This document shows positions 1 through 8,055 of a stretch of 64,000 nt of DNA, in pieces. The translations under genes and the position numbers were made by a program. Below the pieces are notes generated by a model. It was not told the origin of the DNA. It did no database searches and saw nothing but the letters and a program-made list of their open reading frames with translations. This stretch comes from Geosporobacter ferrireducens. Its GTDB lineage: Bacteria > Bacillota > Clostridia > Peptostreptococcales > Thermotaleaceae. The DNA is taken from assembly GCF_001750685.1 (NCBI RefSeq), contig NZ_CP017269.1, positions 3,265,416-3,329,415 on the forward strand, written 5' to 3'. How positions within the stretch are numbered: position 1 is the stretch's first letter; every line of letters begins with the position of its first letter.

Positions 1-523
1 TTGTTAGGACAATATTCTGGTTTTCTATCAGATATTGAAGTAAGTCATATTCTCTCTTAGTCAGGTCAATCGATTCACCGCTGAAGGTAACAAGATGTTT
101 ATCCAGATCTAACAACAGATTGCCGCAACACAGTGTTTTTGTGGAAGTCGTGACTGTACGTTTCCTTTTTAATGCGACTCTAATCCGTGCTAAAAGCTCT
201 TCAATGGCAAAGGGCTTTGTAATATAGTCATCCGCACCTAAATCTAATCCCATAACCTTATCGGTAATCTCATCTTTTGCTGTCAGCATGATGACGGGAA
301 CTTCCGAAGATTGACGGATGCGGCGGCAGACCTCCATCCCATTTAACTCTGGAAGCATCACATCTAAAAGCACTAGATCAATATCCGGCTGCAGGGCTTT
401 CTCTAAGCCAGTTCTTCCATCATGGGCCTGCTCTACCAGATAACCCTCATATTTCAGCTCAAGCTCAACAAATCGGGCAATTTTCAGCTCATCTTCAACC
501 AACAATATTTTATAAGATTCCAT
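1..523 (-). CDS. OmpR-family response regulator (3' end outside window)
   Basis: The reading frame starts at 523 (minus), behind a GAGGAGG ribosome binding site, and is still open at base 1, so the C-terminus is missing. Residues 1-115 form a receiver domain: acidic pair E10-D11, phosphoacceptor D54 in LVLLDVMLP, the LTAKDE switch strand and the conserved lysine in ITKPF. After the linker comes the start of a winged-helix domain (LTKREYDLLQYLIEN), which marks the OmpR/PhoB family. Such proteins are DNA-binding transcription factors phosphorylated by a partner histidine kinase. The partner would be expected further left, outside the window. The regulated process cannot be told from this fragment. 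Confidence 0.93.
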   Translation of the reverse strand, partial: MESYKILLVEDELKIARFVELELKYEGYLVEQAHDGRTGLEKALQPDIDLVLLDVMLPELNGMEVCRRIRQSSEVPVIMLTAKDEITDKVMGLDLGADDYITKPFAIEELLARIRVALKRKRTVTTSTKTLCCGNLLLDLDKHLVTFSGESIDLTKREYDLLQYLIENQNIVLT

Positions 524-610
524 AAAAATGCCTCCTCAAGATGAAGGATTTCTTTTCTTCATTATAACGTATTTTTTCATAAAAAATATAGATTAAACTT
601 TAGATGAAAG

Positions 611-636
611 AAAAAACCTACAAAAGTATGTAGGTT
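611..636 (-). terminator. Intrinsic terminator of the DUF4342 gene
   Basis: Minus strand: a 7-bp stem (AACCTAC/GTAGGTT), an 8-nt loop and a T-run. It overlaps the stop codon of the gene ending at 635. Confidence 0.7.
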
Positions 637-1108
637 AATGTTTTTCTTCTACAGGGTGATCCTCGGAAGTAAACTTCTCTTTCACACTGCTGACTGCAGA
701 GGACATTTTATCTAGAATTTCATTGACTTCTACGTCCTGGCCATCTTTTTTTTCAATTCTGATTTTGTGGTTTGTCAGCAATGCCACGGGAACGCCTACG
801 ATTACAACAGGTGTAGCTACAATGGTGATGAGGATTGCTGCGGTTAGGGGAATATTGATTAAATTATCCTTTTTACCTGCGATAACCAACTTTGTTTCAT
901 TGCCCTTTTGAACTACCGTTTTAACTTTACTGAAAAACTTGCTTTCACAGGAAGCTTTTTTTTCTGGTTTTACCTTGTGATCCTGTTCCAAATACACAAG
1001 GGCTTCAACGATGTCATTATTGCATCGTTCCAGTGCCTCTTTGGCATCCTGGTAGCTTACATGTGCCCGTTCTCTTAGTAAATCGATCTTTTCAAGTGTA
1101 ATACTCAT
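635..1108 (-). CDS. DUF4342 domain protein with UBA-like N-terminus and membrane segment
   Basis: 157 residues when started at the ATG at 1108, which has a GGAGGGAT ribosome binding site; the longer in-frame start at 1165 lacks one. Residues 1-40 (SITLEKIDLLRERAHVSYQD) form a three-helix UBA-like module found at the front of DUF4342 proteins in Clostridia. Next comes a basic Lys-rich stretch, then the DUF4342 core with one hydrophobic segment (around residues 87-112), then an acidic tail. The family has no established function. The lone membrane helix after a UBA-like fold suggests a small cytoplasm-facing membrane protein. It is monocistronic with its own terminator. Confidence 0.8.
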   Translation of the reverse strand: MSITLEKIDLLRERAHVSYQDAKEALERCNNDIVEALVYLEQDHKVKPEKKASCESKFFSKVKTVVQKGNETKLVIAGKKDNLINIPLTAAILITIVATPVVIVGVPVALLTNHKIRIEKKDGQDVEVNEILDKMSSAVSSVKEKFTSEDHPVEEKH

Positions 1109-1362
1109 TGCATATCCCTCCGTATATAATTTGTGAAAACCTCTTATGAATAGATGATTTAGCATTTAAAGGTTTTCGCTGTTCATATTTTTATTATAAG
1201 CGTCAGGGATTAGAAGATTCTTAGGGAAAGATTAGAATTAGATTAGAAAAAATAGCTTTACGCCTATAGAATATTAAAAAATATGCTATGCTAATGAATA
1301 GGAAGACAATAAGATAAGCTAAATCGTAAGACCATGAAAATACCTAGAAAAGGATGAGATGC

Positions 1363-1908
1363 ATGCGTGTATTTATTGCCATAGAGTTGGAAGAGGGAAT
1401 CAGAAATTATCTGATAGACCAGCAGCGAATTATTCGGAAAAACAGCAAAAAAGGAAATTTTACAAGAAGGGAAAATCTTCACTTAACCCTGCGATTCATT
1501 GGAGAAATAGACAGAAATGACATTCAGCGGATAGAAAGTGCCATGGAAGAGGCTGTAGAAAAAAAGGATTTATTTTATATGAAATTAGGTGCCATGGGAG
1601 AATTTCCAAGGGGGAATAAGCGAATCCTCTGGATTGGAATTTCTGAAGGTCTGCAATCGCTAAAGGATTTATTTGAGCGTCTGGAAGCAGCCTTGGAAAA
1701 ACGCGGATTTTCCAGGGAGGCAAAAGGTTTAACGCCACACATTACCTTAGGGAGAGAAGTCGTATTGGAAAAGGACACGGTTGATTTAGCAAGAGAGTTA
1801 GATACGGTACCAAAAGCAATTAAGGTAGCAAAGATTTCGTTAATGGAAAGTACAAGAATCAACAGTGTTCTGCAGTATGTGCCGATTTTTGTAAAAGAAC
1901 TTAAATGA
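1363..1908 (+). CDS. thpR: RNA 2',3'-cyclic phosphodiesterase (LigT/2H family)
   Basis: 181 residues. The two catalytic HxTx motifs of the 2H phosphoesterase fold are both present (HLTLRF near residue 43, HITLGR near residue 129). The N-terminus MRVFIAIEL is typical of the family, which is why the ATG at 1363 is preferred over the ATG nine bases upstream; GAAAAGGA is well placed for it. The enzyme opens RNA 2',3'-cyclic phosphates; its cellular role is unclear in most bacteria. It probably forms a two-gene unit with the UvrC-like gene, which starts 22 nt after the stop codon. Confidence 0.92.
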   Translation: MRVFIAIELEEGIRNYLIDQQRIIRKNSKKGNFTRRENLHLTLRFIGEIDRNDIQRIESAMEEAVEKKDLFYMKLGAMGEFPRGNKRILWIGISEGLQSLKDLFERLEAALEKRGFSREAKGLTPHITLGREVVLEKDTVDLARELDTVPKAIKVAKISLMESTRINSVLQYVPIFVKELK

Positions 1909-1930
1909 TCTAATTAGGGAGTTGTTATCG

Positions 1931-3043
1931 TTGAATTTGAAGGAAAAGGCAAAACTGTTGCCGGAGAAAGCTGGAGTTTATCTGATGAAAGATGCCATGG
2001 ATCATGTGATTTATGTAGGAAAATCTAAAAATCTACGGCAGCGGGTAAAGCAATATTTTCAAAGTATGAAATCTCAATCTCCTAAGGTTGAACGCATGAT
2101 GGGAGTTGTAAAAGATTTTCAGTATATTGTTACGGATACAGAGTTAGAGGCATTGGTGTTGGAATGCAGATTGATTAAAGAGATCAAGCCTTTTTATAAT
2201 CGTTTGATGAAAAATGATCAAGGTTATGCCTATATCCATATTTCCATAGAAGATGAATTTCCACGGTTGTCAATTGTGTATAACCCTGCGGATCAGGGAC
2301 TTTACTTCGGACCTTTTGCGAAGAGCAGTATGGCAGAAAAGATATTGGAACTGATTCATAAGTATTTTCAGATCAGAAGATGCAGCAGCCAACGCATTCC
2401 TAAAGGGGGAGGATGCTTGAACTACCAGCTGCACAACTGCTTAGGTGCTTGTATAGAAAGTTGTGACCATAAGGCCTATAGAGAAGAAATCGATAAAGCA
2501 GTCTCTTTTTTGGAAGGAAGAGATCAATCCCTTTTAATATTTTTACAGGAAAAAATGGCAGCGGCAGCAGCACAGCTAGAATATCACAAAGCGGCTATTT
2601 ATCGCGATGAATTAGCCTTGGCCAAAATGCTAAATCAGCGCCAAAAGGCAATAAAAACAATAGAAAAACAAAGAGATCTGTTGGCGGTAGAGCTTCTAAA
2701 TGGGAAGCAAGCAAAGCTATTTTATATTCGCAACTATAAGCTGTGGCTCAAAAGAAGAATATTATTGGAAGGAAAAAGTAAAGAGGTCCTATTGGAGGAA
2801 TTAAAAGAGTTTATTTTTCTGCAATTAAATGAAGAAAATACGGAAAAACAGAAAAGACTCAAACGGGAGGCCCTCGATGAGGCGCAAATTTTATATCATT
2901 ACTTACAAGGAAAAAGAAAAAATTTGTTTTCCATGAAGCTGCCCAAACATCCTTTTTCCCAAAAGGCTAGCAGGAAGTTGGAAGAGGATTTAGAAAAACT
3001 TGTAGAGAAGTTATATCATCAGATTGGTTGTATAGAAGAATAG
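1931..3043 (+). CDS. Short UvrC/Cho-like GIY-YIG nuclease
   Basis: 370 residues from the TTG at 1931 (AGGGAG 9 nt upstream; the protein then begins like UvrC, NLKEKAKLLPEKAGVYLMKD). It holds a GIY-YIG nuclease domain (GVYLMKD, IYVGKSKNLRQRV), the UvrC middle region with a Cys-rich stretch (QIRRCSS, HNCLGACIESC) and a UVR helix pair (FLQEKMAAAAAQLEYHKAAI). The RNase H-like endonuclease and helix-hairpin-helix domains that complete a UvrC of about 600 residues are absent and replaced by a lysine-rich helical tail. This recalls E. coli Cho, a 3'-side incision nuclease. A DNA repair role is inferred. The frame is intact, so it is not simply a broken uvrC. Confidence 0.8.
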   Translation: MNLKEKAKLLPEKAGVYLMKDAMDHVIYVGKSKNLRQRVKQYFQSMKSQSPKVERMMGVVKDFQYIVTDTELEALVLECRLIKEIKPFYNRLMKNDQGYAYIHISIEDEFPRLSIVYNPADQGLYFGPFAKSSMAEKILELIHKYFQIRRCSSQRIPKGGGCLNYQLHNCLGACIESCDHKAYREEIDKAVSFLEGRDQSLLIFLQEKMAAAAAQLEYHKAAIYRDELALAKMLNQRQKAIKTIEKQRDLLAVELLNGKQAKLFYIRNYKLWLKRRILLEGKSKEVLLEELKEFIFLQLNEENTEKQKRLKREALDEAQILYHYLQGKRKNLFSMKLPKHPFSQKASRKLEEDLEKLVEKLYHQIGCIEE

Positions 3044-3099
3044 GAGAGGAGGATTACCACAGGCGGAACCAATAGGGATAGATAAATATGGAAAAGTGC

Positions 3100-3125
3100 A
3101 AAAAAAAACTTAGCAGCATGCTAAG
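3100..3125 (-). terminator. Intrinsic terminator of the 70-residue peptide gene
   Basis: Minus strand: a perfect 7-bp stem (CTTAGCA/TGCTAAG) with a 3-nt loop, followed by a run of nine T. It lies about 55 nt past the stop of the peptide gene. Confidence 0.75.
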
Positions 3126-3180
3126 GTTTTGACGAAGACAGTATATAAATACCACAAATAAGCAATGAAAGTAGATAAGT

Positions 3181-3393
3181 CTAATCGTCCCAGCAGAGAT
3201 CCCAACAGAGTTCATCTGTCTTTGAACCAGCACCCCAATAGTTAACAGAAAATCCATTCATAGGGTTATTGGCTTGGGTTTGAGATTCTTGGCCAGCAAC
3301 GCAAGTATTGCTTTTCTGTTTTTCTTCTTTTAAAATAACTTCAGTATTTGTTGGGTTTACAGCATTTTCATATTTCATTTGAACCATTGACAT
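3181..3393 (-). CDS. Small peptide with Cys/Trp/Asp-rich C-terminus (candidate RiPP precursor)
   Basis: 70 residues. The ATG at 3393 follows a strong TGGAGGAATTCCT ribosome binding site, and the gene has its own terminator, so it is likely real. The N-terminal half is charged and leader-like (KYENAVNPTNTEVILKEEKQ). The C-terminal half is Asn/Gly-rich with NYWGAG, and it ends in a near-repeat, LCWDLCWDD. I recognise no family. Leader-plus-core layout with terminal Cys and Trp is typical of ribosomally made, post-translationally modified peptides, but no modifying enzyme or exporter lies next to it. It sits downstream of an isoleucine-type T-box. A promoter-like pair (TTGCGC, 17 nt, TATAGA) between the T-box and the gene may give separate transcription. 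Confidence 0.6.
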   Translation of the reverse strand: MSMVQMKYENAVNPTNTEVILKEEKQKSNTCVAGQESQTQANNPMNGFSVNYWGAGSKTDELCWDLCWDD

Positions 3394-3486
3394 AGGAATT
3401 CCTCCATTCTATTATTGTTGATTCTATACAAATAGTCTCTATAAAGCGCAATCAGCGTTATTTAAATTCCCCCTTCCCATGTTCTA

Positions 3487-3776
3487 CCAAAATAAAAAGC
3501 CCATCCTCACAATAAATGACTATTGCAAGGACGAGCTGTTCACCCGCGGTACCACCTGCTTTGCATTTCTGCCTTTCGACAAGAAATGCCTCTCTGTCGG
3601 TTCATTTAAACCTAAGCCGTTATCGAGGCTAATCGGTATCCACTACTGGGAGACTTTCGCAGATACTGCTCAGGAGTGATTTGTATTAAGGCTCAGTATC
3701 GGTTCGCAGCGACCACCGACTCTCTGGAACTGATGTTCAAAATACACTTCTCCGTCATCGCATAAAAATATTTCGA
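3487..3776 (-). promoter_or_regulatory. T-box riboswitch, predicted isoleucine specifier (AUC)
   Basis: Minus strand. A near-consensus promoter (TTGACT at 3813-3808, 17 nt, TACAAT at 3790-3785) starts an RNA of about 290 nt. It has Stem I elements (GGAGAAGU, CCAGAGAG, ACUCCUGAG), the T-box sequence GGUGGUACCGCGG (around 3556-3544) and a terminator hairpin ending in a T-rich run near 3490. Aligning the specifier loop with the tyrS T-box in this window puts the codon at 3680-3678, AUC, followed by the conserved A. UGGU in the T-box fits tRNA-Ile (discriminator A). The only gene it can reach before the convergent UvrC-like gene is the 70-residue peptide gene. Confidence 0.85.
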
Positions 3777-3930
3777 TTAAATGTATTGTATCAGGGATCA
3801 AAAGCAGAGTCAATAGGAAAATTTTATAATATTTAAAATTTTCAGAAATAAACGTTTTCCTTGTAATATTTACCATTCCCTTGAAAAGTGTTACAGATTT
3901 TTATTTTTAACAGAAAAGTGCGCATATATT

Positions 3931-3940
3931 TGTTATAATA
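3931..3940 (+). promoter_or_regulatory. Extended -10 promoter for uppP
   Basis: TGTTATAAT is an extended -10 hexamer about 85 nt upstream of uppP. No good -35 is visible. The leader that follows has a CGATAA/TTATCG hairpin (3973-4000). Confidence 0.45.
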
Positions 3941-4022
3941 AATTGACTATGTTTTTCAGACAACACTTCTCGATAAGGCATAATCAATAGGATTATCGGG
4001 AAAGCGGAAAGGGTGTAAAAGT

Positions 4023-4820
4023 ATGAATAAAATTATTACAGCAATTATACTGGGGATTATTGAAGGGTTTACAGAATTTCTACCCATATCCTCTACAGGT
4101 CATCTAATCATTGCGAACCAGTGGTTTAACCTGGAAGGAAGCTTTGGAAATATGTTTAACGTAGTAATCCAATTAGGAGCAATCCTATCCGTGGTTATAT
4201 ATTTTCATGACAAATTGATTCCTTTTTCAGGAAATAAGACCATACGTCAACGCAGAGACATTTGGCGCCTGTGGAAGAAAACCGCTGTGGGCGTTATTCC
4301 GGCATTGGTGTTGGGTGCGCTTTTTGCAGATCTGATTGAAGAATATCTTTTTAATCCCTATACCGTTGCAATTGCACTAGTCGTTGGCGGTATTATTCTG
4401 ATTTGGATGGAGAGCCGCAGAAAAAGCTATCGGATCAATTACTTAGAAGAATTAAGATATGGAACGGTCTTTCTAATCGGTATATTCCAGTGCTTGGCCA
4501 TGGTTCCCGGAACATCCAGGTCTGCTGCAACCATTATTGGTGCAATGGCTCTGGGCGCGTCACGAAATGTAGCAGCAGAGTTCTCATTTTTTCTGGCAAT
4601 TCCAACAATGGCAGCGGCTTCAGGCTACTCCTTGCTTAAGTCAGCAACCATGATGACGGGGGAACAGTGGATGCTTTTAGCCGTTGGATTTATTGTATCC
4701 TTTTTCGTAGCATTGGTAGTGATCTCTATGTTTATGGGATACATCCGCAGAAAAGATTTTAAACCCTTTGGTTATTATCGGATCATTCTAGGGATACTGA
4801 TTCTGGTATTGCTACGATAG
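4023..4820 (+). CDS. uppP: Undecaprenyl-diphosphatase
   Basis: 265 residues, full length for the BacA/UppP family. The two signature motifs are present: EGFTEFLPISSTGH (residues 16-29), with the catalytic Glu, and PGTSRSAATI (around residues 161-170), with the phosphate-binding Arg. About seven to eight hydrophobic segments span the membrane. The enzyme dephosphorylates undecaprenyl pyrophosphate so that the lipid carrier can be reused in peptidoglycan synthesis, and it often gives low-level bacitracin resistance. It is a single-gene unit with its own promoter and terminator. Confidence 0.97.
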   Translation: MNKIITAIILGIIEGFTEFLPISSTGHLIIANQWFNLEGSFGNMFNVVIQLGAILSVVIYFHDKLIPFSGNKTIRQRRDIWRLWKKTAVGVIPALVLGALFADLIEEYLFNPYTVAIALVVGGIILIWMESRRKSYRINYLEELRYGTVFLIGIFQCLAMVPGTSRSAATIIGAMALGASRNVAAEFSFFLAIPTMAAASGYSLLKSATMMTGEQWMLLAVGFIVSFFVALVVISMFMGYIRRKDFKPFGYYRIILGILILVLLR

Positions 4821-4850
4821 ATTGATCATAATAACGAGTTTATCCGGCAG

Positions 4851-4877
4851 CTTCCGTAAAAGGGGGCTGTTTTTTTG
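4851..4877 (+). terminator. Intrinsic terminator of uppP
   Basis: Stem CAGCTTCC/GGGGGCTG with two G-T pairs, followed by seven T. Confidence 0.75.
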
Positions 4878-5038
4878 CATCGAAAAGAAAATCTGATGGG
4901 AATCCTAATAAGATAGAAGAAAGTTTTAGCAGAAGACCGCATACCATAGCAAAAGGAATGTTTAAAATAGTTGCCTAGGGATATGAATGTATTAAAATGT
5001 GTATTCTGAAGGGAGAATGCATAAAGGGAGTGGAAAGC

Positions 5039-5935
5039 TTGAAAATAGGACTAATTGGTTTAGGAAAGATGGGTTATAATTTAGCATTGAATCTAAGGGA
5101 TAAGGGTCATGAAGTAATCGCCCATAACAGAAGTACTGATAAGATCAAGAAGATTGAGGGCGAGGGAATCCTGGGAGCCTATACCCTGGAGGACTTAACC
5201 GGCAGCCTAGAGGAAAGAAAGGTAATCTGGATGATGATTCCTGCAGGATCAGAGGTAGATAACCTTATAGAATCCCTTATGCCGCGGTTAAATCCTGGAG
5301 ATATCCTCATTGATGGGGGAAACTCCAATTATTTGGATACGCTTCGCAGGTATGAACGGTTAAAGGATGCGAAGATTGATTATGTAGATGTAGGAACCAG
5401 TGGCGGTATAGAAGGCGCACGAAATGGTGCTTGTATGATGATCGGTGCAGCAAAAGAAGTATTTTGTTATCTAGAACTGCTCTTTCGAGATGCCTGCTTG
5501 GAGAATGGATATGCCCACGTAGGCAAAACAGGTGCTGGACACTATGTCAAAATGATCCACAATGGCATTGAGTATGGAATGATGCAAGCAATCGGTGAGG
5601 GTTTCGAGATCTTGGAGAAAAGTGAATTTAATTTTGATCATAAACAAATTACACAGGTATGGAATCATGGCTCAGTGATTCGAGGATGGCTTATGGAATT
5701 AACTCAGAAGGTTTTTGAGGAAGATCCTTCACTGGAAACAATCAAAGGAGTTATTCATTCCTCAGGAGAGGGGTTATGGACAGTAGAGGAAGCTTTGCGG
5801 CTAAAGGTACCTGCTCCTGTGATTACAGATTCTCTATTTGTAAGGTATCGTTCAGAACAGCAGGATACTTTTTCTGGAAAGCTGATCGCTGGTTTAAGGC
5901 ATCAATTCGGTGGGCATGGTGTTGAAAAGCTATAA
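5039..5935 (+). CDS. gndA: 6-phosphogluconate dehydrogenase, decarboxylating (short GndA/YqeC type)
   Basis: 298 residues from the TTG at 5039, which has GGGAG 8 nt upstream and gives the standard start KIGLIGLGKMG; the ATG at 4997 would add 14 unrelated residues. An N-terminal Rossmann motif (GLIGLGKMG) is followed by family motifs DGGNSNY, DVGTSGGIEGA and GAGHYVKMIHNGIEYG, the last with the catalytic Lys and Asn. The length matches the short, usually NAD-preferring class rather than the 470-residue Gnd. It oxidises 6-phosphogluconate to ribulose 5-phosphate. It is followed 8 nt later by zwf, so the two oxidative pentose phosphate steps are co-transcribed. No 6-phosphogluconolactonase gene is in the window. 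Confidence 0.93.
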   Translation: MKIGLIGLGKMGYNLALNLRDKGHEVIAHNRSTDKIKKIEGEGILGAYTLEDLTGSLEERKVIWMMIPAGSEVDNLIESLMPRLNPGDILIDGGNSNYLDTLRRYERLKDAKIDYVDVGTSGGIEGARNGACMMIGAAKEVFCYLELLFRDACLENGYAHVGKTGAGHYVKMIHNGIEYGMMQAIGEGFEILEKSEFNFDHKQITQVWNHGSVIRGWLMELTQKVFEEDPSLETIKGVIHSSGEGLWTVEEALRLKVPAPVITDSLFVRYRSEQQDTFSGKLIAGLRHQFGGHGVEKL

Positions 5936-5943
5936 GGGGGACG

Positions 5944-7401
5944 ATGATTTTGACAATAAATCAATCCTGCAGCATGATCATATTTGGAGGAACTGGAGAT
6001 CTGACACATCGGAAGCTCATCCCAGCCCTCTATCATCTAATGTATCAAGGCATGCTTCCAGAAGGTTTTACAGTAATTTCTGTAGGCAGGCAACAAAAGA
6101 GCAATACGGATTACAGAGAAGAACTTTACCAATCTGTACTGAAGTATTCTCGATTTCAAGTACAGAAAGTGCTCTGGGATCGATTGAGTGAAAGAATATA
6201 CTATCGGGCATTTTCCTTCGATGAGGAAGACGGCTATGAAAAATTAAAAGCAGATTTATTGCAGATCGATCAAATGTATAATACAGCAGGAAATCGGTTG
6301 TACTATTTGGCCGTATCTCCAGAAAATTTTGCACCCATTGTGGAAAAGATAAAAGAACATAATCTAATCCCGGAAAACGAAGGGTGGCAGCGGGTTGTTA
6401 TTGAGAAACCTTTTGGGCAGGATTTACCTTCAGCACAACGTTTGAACAAAAGAATCGGAAAGGTTTTTTCTGAAAAGGATACCTACCGGATTGATCATTA
6501 TTTAGGCAAAGAAATGATCCAAAATATTATGGTAATCAGATTCGCCAATACAATATTTGAACCTCTTTGGAATTATCAATATATTGATCATATTCAGATT
6601 ACGGCAGCTGAAACAGAAGGGGTAGGCAGCCGTGGAGGATATTATGAAAAAGCAGGGGCACTAAGGGATATGGTCCAGAACCATCTGCTTCAACTATTGG
6701 CAATAGCAGCTATGGAGCCACCTGAAAAAAATGATGCTGAATCTATACGGGATGAAAAGGTAAGAATATTGAGGGCGATCCACTTTCCAAAGGCTTCTGC
6801 CATTGGCCGGCATGTAGCCCTAGGTCAGTATAGCGGCTATCGACAGGAAGAAAAAGTATCTCCGCAATCTACAACAGAAACCTATGTAGCTTTAAAGCTG
6901 TTCTTAGACTGTGACCGGTGGCGTGGCGTACCCTTTTATATTCGGACCGGTAAGAAGTTAGAACAGAAGACATCTCAGATCGTGGTGCAGTTTAAGCAGC
7001 CGCCTAAACCCTTCTACAAGGAATGTGAAGAGGGTTGTAATCCGAATTTGCTGGTGATTAAAATTCAGCCTGAGGAAGGTACTGTACTTCAGTTTAATGC
7101 TAAAAAGCCAGGGAACCTGCAGCAAATACTCCCTGTGGGAATGAATTTCTGTCAAAACTGCAATTTGGAGAATAATTCTCCAGAAGCCTATGAGAAGCTG
7201 CTATTAGATGTAATGTCAGGGGATGCATCCCGCTTTACACGCTGGGATGAGGTAGAGTACTCATGGCGCTTTATTGATGAGATTTCTAACTGCTGCAGCA
7301 ATAAAGCAGAATTGATAGAGAACTATTCAGCGGGAAGTTGGGGGCCGCAGCAGGGGCAGCAATTAATTGAGAGAAGCGGACGTAAGTGGTGGAACCTATA
7401 A
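5944..7401 (+). CDS. zwf: Glucose-6-phosphate 1-dehydrogenase
   Basis: 485 residues, normal length. The nucleotide-binding motif GGTGDLTHRK is near residue 15, and the substrate/catalytic motif RIDHYLGKE is near residue 180. The enzyme oxidises glucose 6-phosphate to 6-phosphogluconolactone with NAD(P)+. The start at 5944 follows AAGGGGGACG. It sits between gndA and a cyclase gene with only short gaps, so the run 5039-9370 is probably one operon making NAD(P)H and pentose phosphates. Confidence 0.97.
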   Translation: MILTINQSCSMIIFGGTGDLTHRKLIPALYHLMYQGMLPEGFTVISVGRQQKSNTDYREELYQSVLKYSRFQVQKVLWDRLSERIYYRAFSFDEEDGYEKLKADLLQIDQMYNTAGNRLYYLAVSPENFAPIVEKIKEHNLIPENEGWQRVVIEKPFGQDLPSAQRLNKRIGKVFSEKDTYRIDHYLGKEMIQNIMVIRFANTIFEPLWNYQYIDHIQITAAETEGVGSRGGYYEKAGALRDMVQNHLLQLLAIAAMEPPEKNDAESIRDEKVRILRAIHFPKASAIGRHVALGQYSGYRQEEKVSPQSTTETYVALKLFLDCDRWRGVPFYIRTGKKLEQKTSQIVVQFKQPPKPFYKECEEGCNPNLLVIKIQPEEGTVLQFNAKKPGNLQQILPVGMNFCQNCNLENNSPEAYEKLLLDVMSGDASRFTRWDEVEYSWRFIDEISNCCSNKAELIENYSAGSWGPQQGQQLIERSGRKWWNL

Positions 7402-7415
7402 AGGAGGGCCCATTG

Positions 7416-8039
7416 ATGAAAATTTATGATATTTCTATGCCAATCCATTCAGCCATGACGGTTTATAAAAACAAGGAAGAAAAAAGGCCAAAGTTGGAAA
7501 TAATAAGAGACTATGAAACTTCTTCTGCTTTTGAATCTAAAATTTCACTGGAAATGCATACAGGTACCCATCTAGACATGCCCTTACATATGTTGGAGGG
7601 AGGAAAAACTATTGAAGCATTAGATTTAGAAAAAGTGATTAGGCCTTGTAAGGTTTTTGATTTTACAGCGTTGTCAGAAAAGATATCAAAACCGGATTTA
7701 GAGAAAAAGCAGATCGAAATAGGAGATTTCTTGTTATTTAAAACAAAAAACTCCTACCAGCAGGATTTCGATTTTGAATTTGTCTATTTAGATGAATTAG
7801 GGGCATCCTACTTAAAGGAAAAAAAGGTTGTGGGTGTAGGAATTGATGCTCTTGGCATTGAAAGAGCACAATCAAATCATGTAACCCATAAAATATTACT
7901 GGGAGCAGAGGTCATCATTTTAGAGGGTTTGAGATTGGCAAAAATTCAGGAAGGAGAATATTTTCTTATTGCTCCCCCACTTTTCATTCCGGAGGCAGAA
8001 GCAGCACCTGTTCGAGCCCTTTTACTGGAGAACTTTTAA
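7416..8039 (+). CDS. Cyclase/kynurenine formamidase-family metal hydrolase
   Basis: 207 residues from the ATG at 7416, with a strong AAGGAGGG 5 nt upstream. The metal-binding signature HTGTHLDMPLH (around residues 49-59) defines the cyclase family (PF04199), which includes KynB and many uncharacterised hydrolases. A second conserved part, GVGIDALGIE, is near residue 144. The substrate cannot be read from sequence. Nothing around it points to tryptophan breakdown, so kynurenine formamidase activity is not claimed. It lies 14 nt after zwf and 16 nt before the TVP38 gene. Confidence 0.85.
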   Translation: MKIYDISMPIHSAMTVYKNKEEKRPKLEIIRDYETSSAFESKISLEMHTGTHLDMPLHMLEGGKTIEALDLEKVIRPCKVFDFTALSEKISKPDLEKKQIEIGDFLLFKTKNSYQQDFDFEFVYLDELGASYLKEKKVVGVGIDALGIERAQSNHVTHKILLGAEVIILEGLRLAKIQEGEYFLIAPPLFIPEAEAAPVRALLLENF

Positions 8040-8055
8040 CTATTAGGAGAAAAAG

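Noticed and set aside
3479-3679. 66-codon open frame on the plus strand
   Set aside because: It lies wholly within the antisense of the isoleucine-type T-box and has no ribosome binding site or protein-like composition.
7416-8039. Kynurenine formamidase (kynB) as a specific call
   Set aside because: Only the general metal motif of the cyclase family is seen, and no tryptophan degradation genes are nearby.
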